Shown piece by piece: positions 51,815 to 59,882 of a stretch of DNA of 64,000 bases (position 1 is the stretch's first letter; the number at the start of each line of letters is the position of its first letter). The position numbers and the translations under genes were made by a program. Source of the DNA: Hoyosella subflava DQS3-9A1 (lineage in GTDB: Bacteria; Actinomycetota; Actinomycetes; Mycobacteriales; Mycobacteriaceae); NCBI RefSeq assembly GCF_000214175.1, contig NC_015564.1:2604001-2668000 (forward strand), in the 5' to 3' direction. Below the pieces are notes generated by a model that was not told the DNA's origin, did not search any database, and worked only from the letters and a program-made list of their open reading frames with translations.

Positions 51815-53071
51815 ATGGTGAGGGCAATGGCCGAACGCGATGGCGAGATCGACCAGTGGATCGCTCGGGTGACCGCCGATGCCATGCAGCCAACCATGCT
51901 CGAGTACTTCACGCAGCGCGTCAACGATGAGATCATGCGGCGGTTGCCCGAACTCGCTGACGACGACGAGTTTCGCCGCGATTTGCACGCCAGCACTGTA
52001 GCCCAGCTGAGGACGTTCATGGCGACGGCGACCACACCGAGTGCCGAGTATCAGCCGCCTCCTGAAGCTGTCGCGTTAGCCCGGACTGTGGCCCGGCGCG
52101 GTATGGACGTGCAGATTCTGCTGAAGATATACGGCACGGGCCGCACCACCGCGCTCACACTTCTCAACGAAATCGTGCAAGAGATCCCCGTCGATCCCGA
52201 GCTGAAGCTCGCCGCCATCGTCGACTTGTGGGGTCTGGCGATGCGCTGGCTTGAGCTGTCCACTGACGTGCTGCTCTCGACATACACGACTGAGCGCGAA
52301 GCACTGATGCGCGGCGCGCTCGCACGTCGCGCCGAAACTGTCCACAGCCTGTTGCGCGGTGAGAAGCTGCCCGTCGACGACGCCTCCGCCCAGCTCGACT
52401 ATCCGTTGCGCCGCTACCACACAGCAGTGGTGCTCTGGACGGACCAGGAGGAACCTGGAACTGACATTCTCCCGCAACTAGAGACCGCAGCGCAGGTGGT
52501 CGCCCGCGCTCTGGGTGCATCTCGGGCGTTGACTGTGGCATCCGGAGCTCGCGGATTATGGGCGTGGATCGCGACTATCGAGTTACCTGACCTGGATGAG
52601 CTGGCGCTGATCAGTGCGTGGCCCGCACACCTTGGCGGGGCAGTAGGAACCCCAATTCGAGGCGTCGCGGGGTTCGTTGCCAGCCACCGTGAGGCGATCG
52701 CGGCGAATCGGGTCGCGACCGCACGTTCCGGGAGCCCACGGTTCACCCGTTACGACGAGGTGCAGATTCCCTACCTCATGGGCCTAGACCGGGACGCCTT
52801 GCGAACCTTCGTCCAGCGGGAGCTGGGCGAACTCGCTTCGGATGATGACTCTGCGGCTCGTTTACGCGAGACTCTGCTCGCCTATTTCGTTTCGGGCAGC
52901 AGTCCCGCGCGGGCAGCGCGCCAGTTGCAGGTGCACAAGAACACCGTTCGCTACCGAGTGGAGCAGGCGCAGGCCGTTCTCGGGGATTCTCTTGTGCGGC
53001 GTCGTCTGGAGGTCGAACTCGCGCTCACGTGTGTGGAAACCTACGGAATTGACGCTCTGAAAAGATCTTGA
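51815..53071 (+). CDS. PucR/CdaR family helix-turn-helix regulator
   Basis: A 418-residue regulator whose C-terminal ~60 residues form the PucR-type DNA-binding domain (RLRETLLAYFVSGSSPARAARQLQVHKNTVRYRVEQAQAVLG). The middle region (~155-330) looks like the GGDEF-like CdaR domain. The N-terminal ~130 residues are helical. Such regulators activate catabolic genes for small metabolites. I place the start at ATG 51815; ATG 51827 and a TTG at 51776 are possible, and none has a strong ribosome binding site. It is divergent from the SDR gene, its probable target. Confidence 0.8.
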   Translation: MVRAMAERDGEIDQWIARVTADAMQPTMLEYFTQRVNDEIMRRLPELADDDEFRRDLHASTVAQLRTFMATATTPSAEYQPPPEAVALARTVARRGMDVQILLKIYGTGRTTALTLLNEIVQEIPVDPELKLAAIVDLWGLAMRWLELSTDVLLSTYTTEREALMRGALARRAETVHSLLRGEKLPVDDASAQLDYPLRRYHTAVVLWTDQEEPGTDILPQLETAAQVVARALGASRALTVASGARGLWAWIATIELPDLDELALISAWPAHLGGAVGTPIRGVAGFVASHREAIAANRVATARSGSPRFTRYDEVQIPYLMGLDRDALRTFVQRELGELASDDDSAARLRETLLAYFVSGSSPARAARQLQVHKNTVRYRVEQAQAVLGDSLVRRRLEVELALTCVETYGIDALKRS

Positions 53072-53210
53072 GATTGCATGTTTAGCCGATTGCACAAATG
53101 GGTACTATTCGTTATTAGGCGAAGTGTAACCATTCTTGGTTTTCCTGAGAATTACTCACAGATTCTCGAAATGTGTTGTTTGTAACATTGCCGGATCTTA
53201 TGCTGTGGCA

Positions 53211-54308
53211 ATGGCTGAGCGAGGCGCAGAACCCGAAGTGCATCCTGTCCGCCGTCGCGCACTCCGCGCGGTACGGCACCTCTTTAGTCCCCTTTTGCCC
53301 GACGACTATCTCGAACTGATCAACCCCCTGTGGACGACGAAAGAGCTCCGGGGCCGCGTAGAAAAAATCGAATGGCAGGGCAGCCAGGCAGTTACTGTTT
53401 CAATCATGCCAGGCTTTAATTGGCCGGGGCATAAGCCAGGCCAGTACATCAGGCTTGGCGTGCTCATTAATGGCCGGTTCCACTGGAGGGCCTACTCCCT
53501 GACGTCCGATCCGGAGCCGGAAGATGGGTTGATTAGCCTGTCCCCGAAAGTCGTGGAATCGGGCACGGTATCTCCGTATCTCGTCCACCGGATCACACCC
53601 GGAACGATTGTGCGACTCGGCGAGATCGAGGGCGTATTCACCCTGCCGGATCCCCTGCCCGAGAAGATGCTGTTCATCAGTGCTGGCAGTGGAATTACGC
53701 CCATCATCAGCATGCTGCGCAGCCTCGATCATCGGCAGGAGGTCAATGACGTCGTGATCGTCCATTCGGCGCACAAAGCGGACGAAGTGATGTTCGGAGA
53801 TGTGCTGAAAGATCTCGATGATCGCTATCCAGGCTTCAGACTTCACCTTCGGATAACGGAACACGACAGCCTCTTCACCGTCGACCAGCTGGACGACGTC
53901 TGCCCTGATTGGCGCGAACGGGAAGCCTTCTGTTCAGGACCAGGGGAAATGACGGACTCCTTTCTCGATCACTTCGAAGAAAATGGACTCTCAGACCACA
54001 TTCACTACGAGCGCTTTCAGCCGGTTATTGGAGGCCAAGGCAAGGGAGGGGCAGGCGGGAAGGTTCACCTCACACACAGCAAAGTGACCGCCGAATGCGA
54101 CGGCGACACTCCCATCCTGGAGGTCGGCGAGGAAGCCGGAGTGAAAATGCCATACGGCTGCCGCATCGGGGTGTGCCATACCTGCGTCGGCACACTGCTG
54201 TCCGGTCAGATCCGTGACCTGCGGAGCGGGGAGGTCGGCGGCAGCAAAGGCGACACGATCCGCACGTGCGTCAACACCGCAGAGGGCGACATCGCCATAG
54301 GCCTGTGA
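53211..54308 (+). CDS. Ferredoxin-reductase-like electron donor for desaturase (Rv3230c-like)
   Basis: A 365-residue flavoprotein-ferredoxin fusion. FAD-binding RAYSLTS (residues ~105-111) and the NAD-binding ISAGSGITPIISML, VHSAH blocks form the reductase, and the C-terminal ~80 residues carry a plant-type [2Fe-2S] ferredoxin with CRIGVCHTC and the distant CVNTAEG. It resembles mycobacterial Rv3230c, which passes electrons from NADPH to the desaturase DesA3. The next gene is a DesA3-like desaturase, starting 23 bases after this stop. ATG 53211 begins at the homologous region; the frame is open to 53136. The 140-base leader before it is AT-rich. Confidence 0.88.
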   Translation: MAERGAEPEVHPVRRRALRAVRHLFSPLLPDDYLELINPLWTTKELRGRVEKIEWQGSQAVTVSIMPGFNWPGHKPGQYIRLGVLINGRFHWRAYSLTSDPEPEDGLISLSPKVVESGTVSPYLVHRITPGTIVRLGEIEGVFTLPDPLPEKMLFISAGSGITPIISMLRSLDHRQEVNDVVIVHSAHKADEVMFGDVLKDLDDRYPGFRLHLRITEHDSLFTVDQLDDVCPDWREREAFCSGPGEMTDSFLDHFEENGLSDHIHYERFQPVIGGQGKGGAGGKVHLTHSKVTAECDGDTPILEVGEEAGVKMPYGCRIGVCHTCVGTLLSGQIRDLRSGEVGGSKGDTIRTCVNTAEGDIAIGL

Positions 54309-54331
54309 AGCACCCGATAGGAGTTACCGAC

Positions 54332-55669
54332 ATGAACAAGAACATGCAGAAGAAATCACCATTCGCCCATCTCACTGAAGAACAGATCCTGGAACTGGAA
54401 AAGGAGTTCGACCGGATCCATGAAGAGGTCTACAACGACCTCGGTGAACGCGACCGCCGCTACATTAAAAGCGTCATCTCAGCTCAGCGCCAGCTCGCTG
54501 TGGCCGGTCGGGTTCTCCTTCTGGCCTCGCTCAGCCGCACCAGCTGGATCGCGGGGACGGCGTGCCTGGGGACCGCGAAGATCCTCGAAAACATGGAGAT
54601 CGGGCACAACGTGATGCACGGTCAGTGGGACTGGATGAACGATCCAGACATCCACTCGTCGACGTGGGACTGGGACACCGCCTCCACTGCCCACGCCTGG
54701 AAGCACTCCCACAATTACATCCACCACACGTATACGAACATCCTCGGAGTGGACAAGGATCTCGGTTATGAGATCATGCGGATCGACCCGAAACAGACGT
54801 GGCATCCGAGGTACCTGCTGCAGCCGCTGTACAACCTCGCATTGATGGCACTGTTCGAGTGGGGCGTGGCCGTGCATGACATGGACATCGACGCCATACG
54901 GAGGCGTGAAAAGCCCCTGAGCGATGTGTGGGAGGACCTCAAAGGAATCTCCGGCAAAGCACGCGCACAGATCATCAAGGACTACGTTGGCTGGCCGCTG
55001 GTATCCGCACTCGCCGTCGGCGCAGCGCAGACCGCTTCGCAGGGGCGCATGGTGAAGCCCAGGAGCGAACCGATCCGGCAGCTGCTGCCCGGTTCCGCGA
55101 AGCGCCGCACACTGAGCAGGCTAATCGGCGCAGCCGACGCGGTCCTCCCTGTGGCCAAGCGCGCGTTTGTCTCCACTCTGGCTGCCAATGCGACAGCAAA
55201 CCTGATTCGCAACGTGTGGACTCACGCGATCATCTTCTGCGGTCACTTCCCTGACCAGACATACACATTCACTCAAGAAGAAACGGAGAACGAAAGCCGC
55301 GGCGAGTGGTATCTGCGCCAGCTGGTGGGCGCCGCCAACATCGAAGGCACTCCGCTATTTCATGTGATGAGTGGCAACCTCGGATACCAGGTCGAGCACC
55401 ATCTGTACCCGGACATGCCGAGCACGCGATACGCCGAGATCGCACCGAAGGTCAAAGAGATCTGCGAACGCTACGAACTCCCCTACAACACCGGACGCTT
55501 CGGGCACCAGTGGGGCACTGTACATCGCACTATCTTCCGGCTCGCCTTCCCGGGCGGGAAGCCCCGCTCCAAGCCCGGTCCGTACAAGCGCACCGAAGAC
55601 GAGAAGCCACCGGCGCGCCTGAGTGAAGCTTCCCGGTATCGCGCCCGAATGCCAGCCTCGAGCGCGTAG
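54332..55669 (+). CDS. desA3: Acyl-CoA delta-9 fatty acid desaturase (DesA3-like)
   Basis: A 445-residue membrane desaturase. All three histidine boxes are present: GHNVMHGQW, HSHNYIHHTYTN and GYQVEHHLYPDMPS. In my memory of mycobacterial DesA3 the core after the second box runs directly into the STLTANVVANVIRNVW-like helix; here an extra ~49 residues (codons 55022-55170) with a basic, Ser/Arg-rich stretch lie between the GWPLVSALAVG and VSTLAANATANLIRNVW segments. It introduces a double bond into long-chain acyl-CoA with electrons from the upstream reductase. ATG 54332 has a GGAG site. The pair forms an operon. Confidence 0.88.
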   Translation: MNKNMQKKSPFAHLTEEQILELEKEFDRIHEEVYNDLGERDRRYIKSVISAQRQLAVAGRVLLLASLSRTSWIAGTACLGTAKILENMEIGHNVMHGQWDWMNDPDIHSSTWDWDTASTAHAWKHSHNYIHHTYTNILGVDKDLGYEIMRIDPKQTWHPRYLLQPLYNLALMALFEWGVAVHDMDIDAIRRREKPLSDVWEDLKGISGKARAQIIKDYVGWPLVSALAVGAAQTASQGRMVKPRSEPIRQLLPGSAKRRTLSRLIGAADAVLPVAKRAFVSTLAANATANLIRNVWTHAIIFCGHFPDQTYTFTQEETENESRGEWYLRQLVGAANIEGTPLFHVMSGNLGYQVEHHLYPDMPSTRYAEIAPKVKEICERYELPYNTGRFGHQWGTVHRTIFRLAFPGGKPRSKPGPYKRTEDEKPPARLSEASRYRARMPASSA

Positions 55670-55711
55670 CTAATCACGTTTGCCCGCCGGGTTGCTGGGT
55701 ACCGCATTCTC

Positions 55712-56167
55712 ATGCGGGTTCTTACCTTCCACCGCACCGATTCCGTACACGCGGCCGTACGAGGGGTAGTCGCGGCTATGAGTATGACCGGGATGCGGGC
55801 ACTCAGCACCAAGGCGGGGATCGTCAAGGAAACTCCACCGGAAATGATCGCCGACCAGGAGGTTCCGCACCTGGTGGACCGGCTGCCCGACCCGGCGGCC
55901 GACTCGCTGCTCGTGTTAGCGCACTGGGGATACGGTGCCGCTGGCGGTGCATTCTTCGGTGCCCTGCCTCCGCCGATCCGACAGTCCCGGTGGATGGGCC
56001 CGGCTTACGGTTTAGTGCTGTGGGCAGCATTCGAGGTGATACTCGAACCGATTTTCGGAATCCGATTACGCCGGAAGCGCCCGCCACCCGAACGGGCGGC
56101 GCTCGCTGCCGATCATCTCCTTTACGGTCTGGTGCTGAATGAACTGCGGTCCCGGCCCAGCAAGTAG
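55712..56167 (+). CDS. Small membrane protein, unknown (151 aa)
   Basis: A 151-residue protein with two hydrophobic segments (~residues 16-32, around AVRGVVAAMSMTGMRAL, and ~75-110). The sequence AAMSMTGMRALSTKAGIVKETPPEMI looks like a family of small actinobacterial membrane proteins (DUF1440/YagU-like), but I am not certain. It starts at ATG 55712; ATG 55778 inside the first helix is possible. It converges on the MFS gene of the RiPP operon and overlaps it by 46 bases. Confidence 0.5.
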   Translation: MRVLTFHRTDSVHAAVRGVVAAMSMTGMRALSTKAGIVKETPPEMIADQEVPHLVDRLPDPAADSLLVLAHWGYGAAGGAFFGALPPPIRQSRWMGPAYGLVLWAAFEVILEPIFGIRLRRKRPPPERAALAADHLLYGLVLNELRSRPSK

Positions 56168-57375
56168 CTCGGTGCCGCGCGCAAGCCTCGGGCCCGCAAG
56201 GTGAAGAGGAAGCCGGTGAGCAGTGCGACAGTCAGAAGCGCGACAGTAGTCGCGACGCCCAGCGATACCGTCAATATGCCCGCACATAGTGGTGCGAATA
56301 CCGCAGGTACGGTGGCGACGAGGCCGAGCGCACCGCCAGCGCGGCCGCGAAGCTCATCCGGAGTTATGTCGAGCATTGTTGCGGAGACGGTCACCTGCCA
56401 CAGTGGCTGGGCGGCCAGCAGGAGCGAGTAGCCCACGGTTGCCGCAACAGGATTACCCATCACCATCATCGAAAGGGCGATGGCACCAGCGAGAAGCGAG
56501 ACACTGAGCAGTACGTGAGCCGAATGGTGCCGCTGCAGCCGCGGCACTATCAAGCTGCCACCGATCCCGGCACCGTAGGCCACGGCAAGAGCGAACCCCA
56601 CCGCGACCACAGCCGCGCCAGTATTTGTCAGCATGACGATCAGGACGAGGCCGGCGCCGTTCGTGACCAATACGGAGAGCGCGCCGATCAAAGCGGCGGG
56701 CCGGAGAAAAGGATCTCGCCACACGAACCTGAACCCGTCGCCGAGCGATGCGTCAGCGTGGGAGTCTCCTAAGCGTGTCGTTCGCAGTGGAGATTTCACC
56801 GCTGACGCCGTAGACGCAGCAGTCACGAATGAGACGGCATGCGCGGCGAACGGCAGCACCGGCGCGATCGCGTACAGCGCGGTGGCGAGTGGCGGACCGG
56901 CCAGCCCCGCCGCGTAGCCGCGGCCCTCCACCAGACTGACAGCGCGCGTGAGTTCGCCGTCACCGACAACGTGTGGGAGGGCAGCTTCCTCTGCAAGACC
57001 GCGAACACACCACGCGGCGCCAAGTACGGCGCCGACGGTGAGAATGTGGGCGAGCACGAAAGCGCCGGCGGAAACAGCGGCGGCAAGCGTCGTCGCAGCC
57101 CCTGCCCCAACCAGGTCAGCGCCCACCATCGTGCGTTTACGGTCGAGGTGGTCAACGATCCAGCCCGCGGGCACATTGAACAGCGCGAACGAGGCCATCG
57201 TGACAGTTGCCGTCATTCCCACGATCGCTGGTGATCCCGTTACAGCGAGCACCCACAGCATGATCGCGATCCCGTAACCACGACTCCCGAGTTCGGAAAC
57301 CGCCTGGCCCGTCCACAACAGGGTGAAGTCTCGTCGCGAACCCTGGCGCGTACCCGTCTGCGTGGCCACAGTCAC
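56122..57375 (-). CDS. MFS transporter of the candidate RiPP operon
   Basis: A 417-residue transporter with twelve hydrophobic segments. The loop after helix 2 reads GWIVDHLDRKRTMVGADL, matching the MFS A-motif, and ARGLAEEAALPHVVGDGELTRAVSLVEGRGYAAGLAGPPLA is typical of the YfkF/drug-exporter-like branch. It is the last gene of the four-gene operon and overlaps the dehydrogenase stop by 4 bases (ATGA). I infer that it exports the finished peptide and gives self-protection. Its 3' end overlaps the convergent small membrane protein gene by 46 bases. Confidence 0.85.
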   Translation of the reverse strand: MTVATQTGTRQGSRRDFTLLWTGQAVSELGSRGYGIAIMLWVLAVTGSPAIVGMTATVTMASFALFNVPAGWIVDHLDRKRTMVGADLVGAGAATTLAAAVSAGAFVLAHILTVGAVLGAAWCVRGLAEEAALPHVVGDGELTRAVSLVEGRGYAAGLAGPPLATALYAIAPVLPFAAHAVSFVTAASTASAVKSPLRTTRLGDSHADASLGDGFRFVWRDPFLRPAALIGALSVLVTNGAGLVLIVMLTNTGAAVVAVGFALAVAYGAGIGGSLIVPRLQRHHSAHVLLSVSLLAGAIALSMMVMGNPVAATVGYSLLLAAQPLWQVTVSATMLDITPDELRGRAGGALGLVATVPAVFAPLCAGILTVSLGVATTVALLTVALLTGFLFTLRARGLRAAPSYLLGRDRSSFSTRP

Positions 57376-58469
57376 CCACTCTCAGCGGAAATGCCTGGGA
57401 CAGGACTGCCCAAGGGAATTCCCAATGCGGTGACGCCGAGGACTGGTTCGGCGGCAGGTTCAGCCCCGATCATCCGCTCGAGCAGCTCGTCCCGGACTGC
57501 GGTGGCGGTCACCGCCCCGAGCCCTAGTGCGGATGCGGATACAAGCACCGTCTGACTGACGTGACCGACTTCGATAAGTATGTCGCGGTATGCGCGCGCC
57601 GACGCGTACCGCCATGATGTCCGCTCCAGCACAGCAGTGTAGACGAGCAGAGCGGCACACTCGCTGAGCCAAGGCTGGTCTCCCACAGCCGCCCGCATTT
57701 CGCTGGCAGGCACTTGTGCGCCAATGCGTTCGAAGCCGCCCCGGTGCGCAGCGAAGTGGTAGAGCCCCTCCTCAAGTCCTTCGACGTTGCGGCTGTAGAC
57801 GTAAAGCTCGATCGGGCTTCGAGCGCCAGCCGATGGGCTGGTTTTCAGCGCGACTTGGCCCAAAGCGGGGTGGTCAATCACCTCGACGGCGCCCACAGCC
57901 AATTGCGCAATGATGCCGAGTTGCTCCAGCGGTACCGCATCTTGCGTGAATTGGCGCACCGAACGCCGACCGTGTAGCGCATCGACCAAACGGGGCCGTA
58001 TCCAGGCTGAATCATCCGGGCGGCTCTGCGACACCGGGACTACTGGCGCATCGTCGAAGGTGCGCCAGGGCGAGGGCGGTGGATCGCTCAGCGCCCGGTT
58101 CACAGACATCATCTCGTCTTCGATCACGCTGTAGAAGCGTGCATCCGTCGTCGTGCGCGCGGAGAAATGCTGGTATTCGGGCCCTCTGCCCCAGCGGCCC
58201 CATTCCCTGGTCAGCTGCTCCTCGCGAACGTGCTGCTCTGAACCGTACTCGACCAGCACACCTTCCTCGAGGAGACGTGACGCTATCGCATGATCGAGCG
58301 AGCCGCGCGCACCGATCGATTCGAGGTCACGCCACACTCCAAACCAGCGGACGATCCGCAAGCTTTCGTCCGTGAGCGCGAACTGTCGGTGGTTGACGTA
58401 GTCGTCCCAGACGATTTTTCCTTCCTGGGTGAACATCACGGCGTGGTCCGCGGTTTTGATCTCAGGCAT
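57372..58469 (-). CDS. SagB-type FMN peptide dehydrogenase with N-terminal RRE-like domain
   Basis: A 365-residue protein. Residues ~150-350 form a SagB/ThcOx-type nitroreductase: RRSVRQF (168-174) for FMN phosphate, KTSPSAGARSPIELYVYSR (209-227), EEGLYHF (233-239) and YRDILIEVGHVSQTVLVSASALGLGA near the C-terminus. Such enzymes oxidise azolines to azoles in thiazole/oxazole-modified peptides. Residues 1-80 look like a winged-helix PqqD/RRE-type leader-binding domain (FTQEGKIVWDDYVNHRQFALTDESLRIVRWFG). It overlaps the ATP-grasp gene by 8 bases and the exporter by 4. No YcaO or E1-like cyclodehydratase lies nearby, so the oxidised substrate is unclear. Strong family call, novel context. Confidence 0.85.
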   Translation of the reverse strand: MPEIKTADHAVMFTQEGKIVWDDYVNHRQFALTDESLRIVRWFGVWRDLESIGARGSLDHAIASRLLEEGVLVEYGSEQHVREEQLTREWGRWGRGPEYQHFSARTTTDARFYSVIEDEMMSVNRALSDPPPSPWRTFDDAPVVPVSQSRPDDSAWIRPRLVDALHGRRSVRQFTQDAVPLEQLGIIAQLAVGAVEVIDHPALGQVALKTSPSAGARSPIELYVYSRNVEGLEEGLYHFAAHRGGFERIGAQVPASEMRAAVGDQPWLSECAALLVYTAVLERTSWRYASARAYRDILIEVGHVSQTVLVSASALGLGAVTATAVRDELLERMIGAEPAAEPVLGVTALGIPLGSPVPGISAESG

Positions 58470-59571
58470 GTGTCGTGCTCCCCTCGGGCCCGCTGTCGTG
58501 TGCCTCGAAGAGGTCTTTGATCATCGTGTGGACAGCGCGGGATACGGCATCAGACTTCGCTTTTCGCTCCGCCCAGAGCCAATCTGAGTGTGTGTTGACT
58601 TCAAGAAAGACGGGTCCGCCTGGAGCGTCGAGCAGGTCGAACGCTGCCATCTCGAGACCGAACTGGTCAGCCACTCGCCACAATGCGACCTCGATACCGG
58701 CCGGAACAGCGCACTCCTCGACGAAAATGGAATCCGGGGTGGTCCACAGCGCCTCTGGTGCCGGTCGGGTCACCTTGTACGCGACCATCTGAGCCCCGAT
58801 GATGTACACACGCAGTTCGCTGTCGGCTTCGACGAATTCCTGAACCAGGAGCGGCGCCGACTCCGGCGAGTTGTACCCGCGGATCTCGTCGCGGCGGACC
58901 CGTTCCGGATATACGCCGTGCAGCTGCCCTGGCGCGGACTCGACCGCGTGGTGTCCCAGACTCTTGACTAGGAGATCGCCCTCACCAGCAATCGCTTTGA
59001 GAGCGCTGGCGGGCACCGATGTCACGACAGTAGCGGGTATACGAAGTCCGGCTGAGCGTGCTGCCCGGAGCTGACTGATCCTATCGGGCGGAAAGGACCC
59101 CGCTGAATGATTGATGCGTCGCACCACGCTCGACGCCATCGCGTGACCCCATGCGGACCATTGGTCGCGCATGTAGTGCGTTTCGAGACGTCCCGCGCTA
59201 TGCCTGCCGGTGCCCTGCAGCCTCATTGCCTGCGCGTCAAAGTATCTGCGCCAGCACACAACAGGCCGAAACGTGGTCCCCTCCCAGTGCAGCGTGCCCG
59301 TGACCGGGTCCCAGAGCGTTTCTGCCTGGGGGCACCGGTCCGCGTCAATGCGGATCAGTGGGACCCCCTGGGCAGCAAGCTGGAGGGACAAGGCGTCTAC
59401 TTCCTGGTCCGCTGTTCGCGTCAGAGTGAGCACGCATGCTGGCGGGTGGCCAGCGTGGGAGGGCTGTCGCTGTGGGTGGCCCACACGCACCTGGAAGTCC
59501 AGGGAGTGTGGGTGCAGTTCTGTGACAGGGCGCTTCGCGCGGAGCAGAAGCGGCATAGCGGGGAGCGTCAT
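58462..59571 (-). CDS. ATP-grasp peptide ligase (TgmB/MvdD-like)
   Basis: A 369-residue ATP-grasp enzyme. After ~45 non-conserved residues a pre-ATP-grasp domain (CVLTLTRTADQEVDALSLQLAAQGVPLIRIDAD) is followed by the ATP-grasp core: LLVKSLGHH (Lys203), LLVQEFVEADSELRVYIIGAQMVAYKV (Glu248, Arg254), AAFDLLDA (Asp312) and VFLEVNTHSDWLWAER (Glu324, Asn326). These match RiPP-modifying ligases such as TgmB and MvdD/C, which form ester or amide crosslinks in graspetides. It starts at ATG 59571 with a GAGGAA site, 41 bases after the precursor stop. I infer that it modifies the small peptide encoded just upstream. Confidence 0.85.
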   Translation of the reverse strand: MTLPAMPLLLRAKRPVTELHPHSLDFQVRVGHPQRQPSHAGHPPACVLTLTRTADQEVDALSLQLAAQGVPLIRIDADRCPQAETLWDPVTGTLHWEGTTFRPVVCWRRYFDAQAMRLQGTGRHSAGRLETHYMRDQWSAWGHAMASSVVRRINHSAGSFPPDRISQLRAARSAGLRIPATVVTSVPASALKAIAGEGDLLVKSLGHHAVESAPGQLHGVYPERVRRDEIRGYNSPESAPLLVQEFVEADSELRVYIIGAQMVAYKVTRPAPEALWTTPDSIFVEECAVPAGIEVALWRVADQFGLEMAAFDLLDAPGGPVFLEVNTHSDWLWAERKAKSDAVSRAVHTMIKDLFEAHDSGPEGSTTHA

Positions 59572-59612
59572 CGGTGTGGTTCCTCAGTACTCTCGGTACG
59601 TCTTAAGAACAC

Positions 59613-59774
59613 TCAGCCGCCGTGGCATCCCTTGCAGCCGTACAGCGGTCGCGACGACATCATCGCGTACTCGCTGGCGAACGACTCGAAGGCCGCGTCC
59701 TCCACGATTGCGCGCTCCATTACGTCCGTATCTGTCGCTTCGATCAACGACCGCGCCATAACTTCGATGCTCAT
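59613..59774 (-). CDS. Candidate RiPP precursor peptide (53 aa)
   Basis: A 53-residue peptide, ATG 59774 to TGA 59613, with AGGGAG upstream. The leader-like N-terminus (residues 1-36) is acidic and helical with the pattern MARSLIEATDTDVMERAIVED. The C-terminal core is distinct: residues 37-53 run AMMSSRPLYGCKGCHGG and hold Cys47, Cys50 and His51, an exact C-K-G-C-H motif followed by GG. Codon usage is GC-rich like its neighbours. It begins the operon with the ATP-grasp ligase 41 bases downstream and has no signal peptide. I do not recognise a described family; it does not match the classical graspetide core. The assignment as precursor is inferred from size, position and composition. Confidence 0.7.
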   Translation of the reverse strand: MSIEVMARSLIEATDTDVMERAIVEDAAFESFASEYAMMSSRPLYGCKGCHGG

Positions 59775-59796
59775 GGTGTTCTCCCTCTTCCGGTGT

Positions 59797-59819
59797 GGTG
59801 GGCCCTTTCTGGACCCACC
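59797..59819 (-). terminator. Hairpin before the RiPP precursor gene
   Basis: GGTGGG (59797-59802) and CCCACC (59814-59819) form a GC-rich hairpin in the 101-base gap between the enoyl-CoA hydratase stop and the precursor ATG. It may terminate the upstream transcript or act as an attenuator for the RiPP operon. A second, longer inverted repeat lies just upstream at 59861-59882. Confidence 0.4.
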
Positions 59820-59860
59820 GCTATCCTCTGAGAGATCTGCGCCACAAAATACCCACCCAA

Positions 59861-59882
59861 GGGGTGGTCATGCCGTCACCCC
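59861..59882 (-). terminator. Inverted repeat at the end of the enoyl-CoA hydratase gene
   Basis: GGGGTG (59861-59866) and CACCCC (59877-59882) are complementary arms that overlap the enoyl-CoA hydratase stop codon. On the minus strand the hairpin is followed by a short T-containing stretch (GGGTATTTTG), so it could terminate the hydratase/MFS transcript before the RiPP operon. Confidence 0.45.

Noticed and set aside
53072-53210. Defined promoter for the desaturase operon
   Set aside because: The region is AT-rich with several possible hexamers (for example TACTAT, TAACAT) but none with a matching -35 at proper distance.
59613-59774. C-K-G-C-H as a haem c attachment motif
   Set aside because: The peptide has no Sec signal or membrane anchor and no cytochrome maturation gene is near, so a c-type cytochrome is unlikely.
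56122-59774. Classical graspetide or TOMM cluster
   Set aside because: The peptide lacks the usual graspetide core motif, and no YcaO/E1 cyclodehydratase is present, so neither label fits fully.
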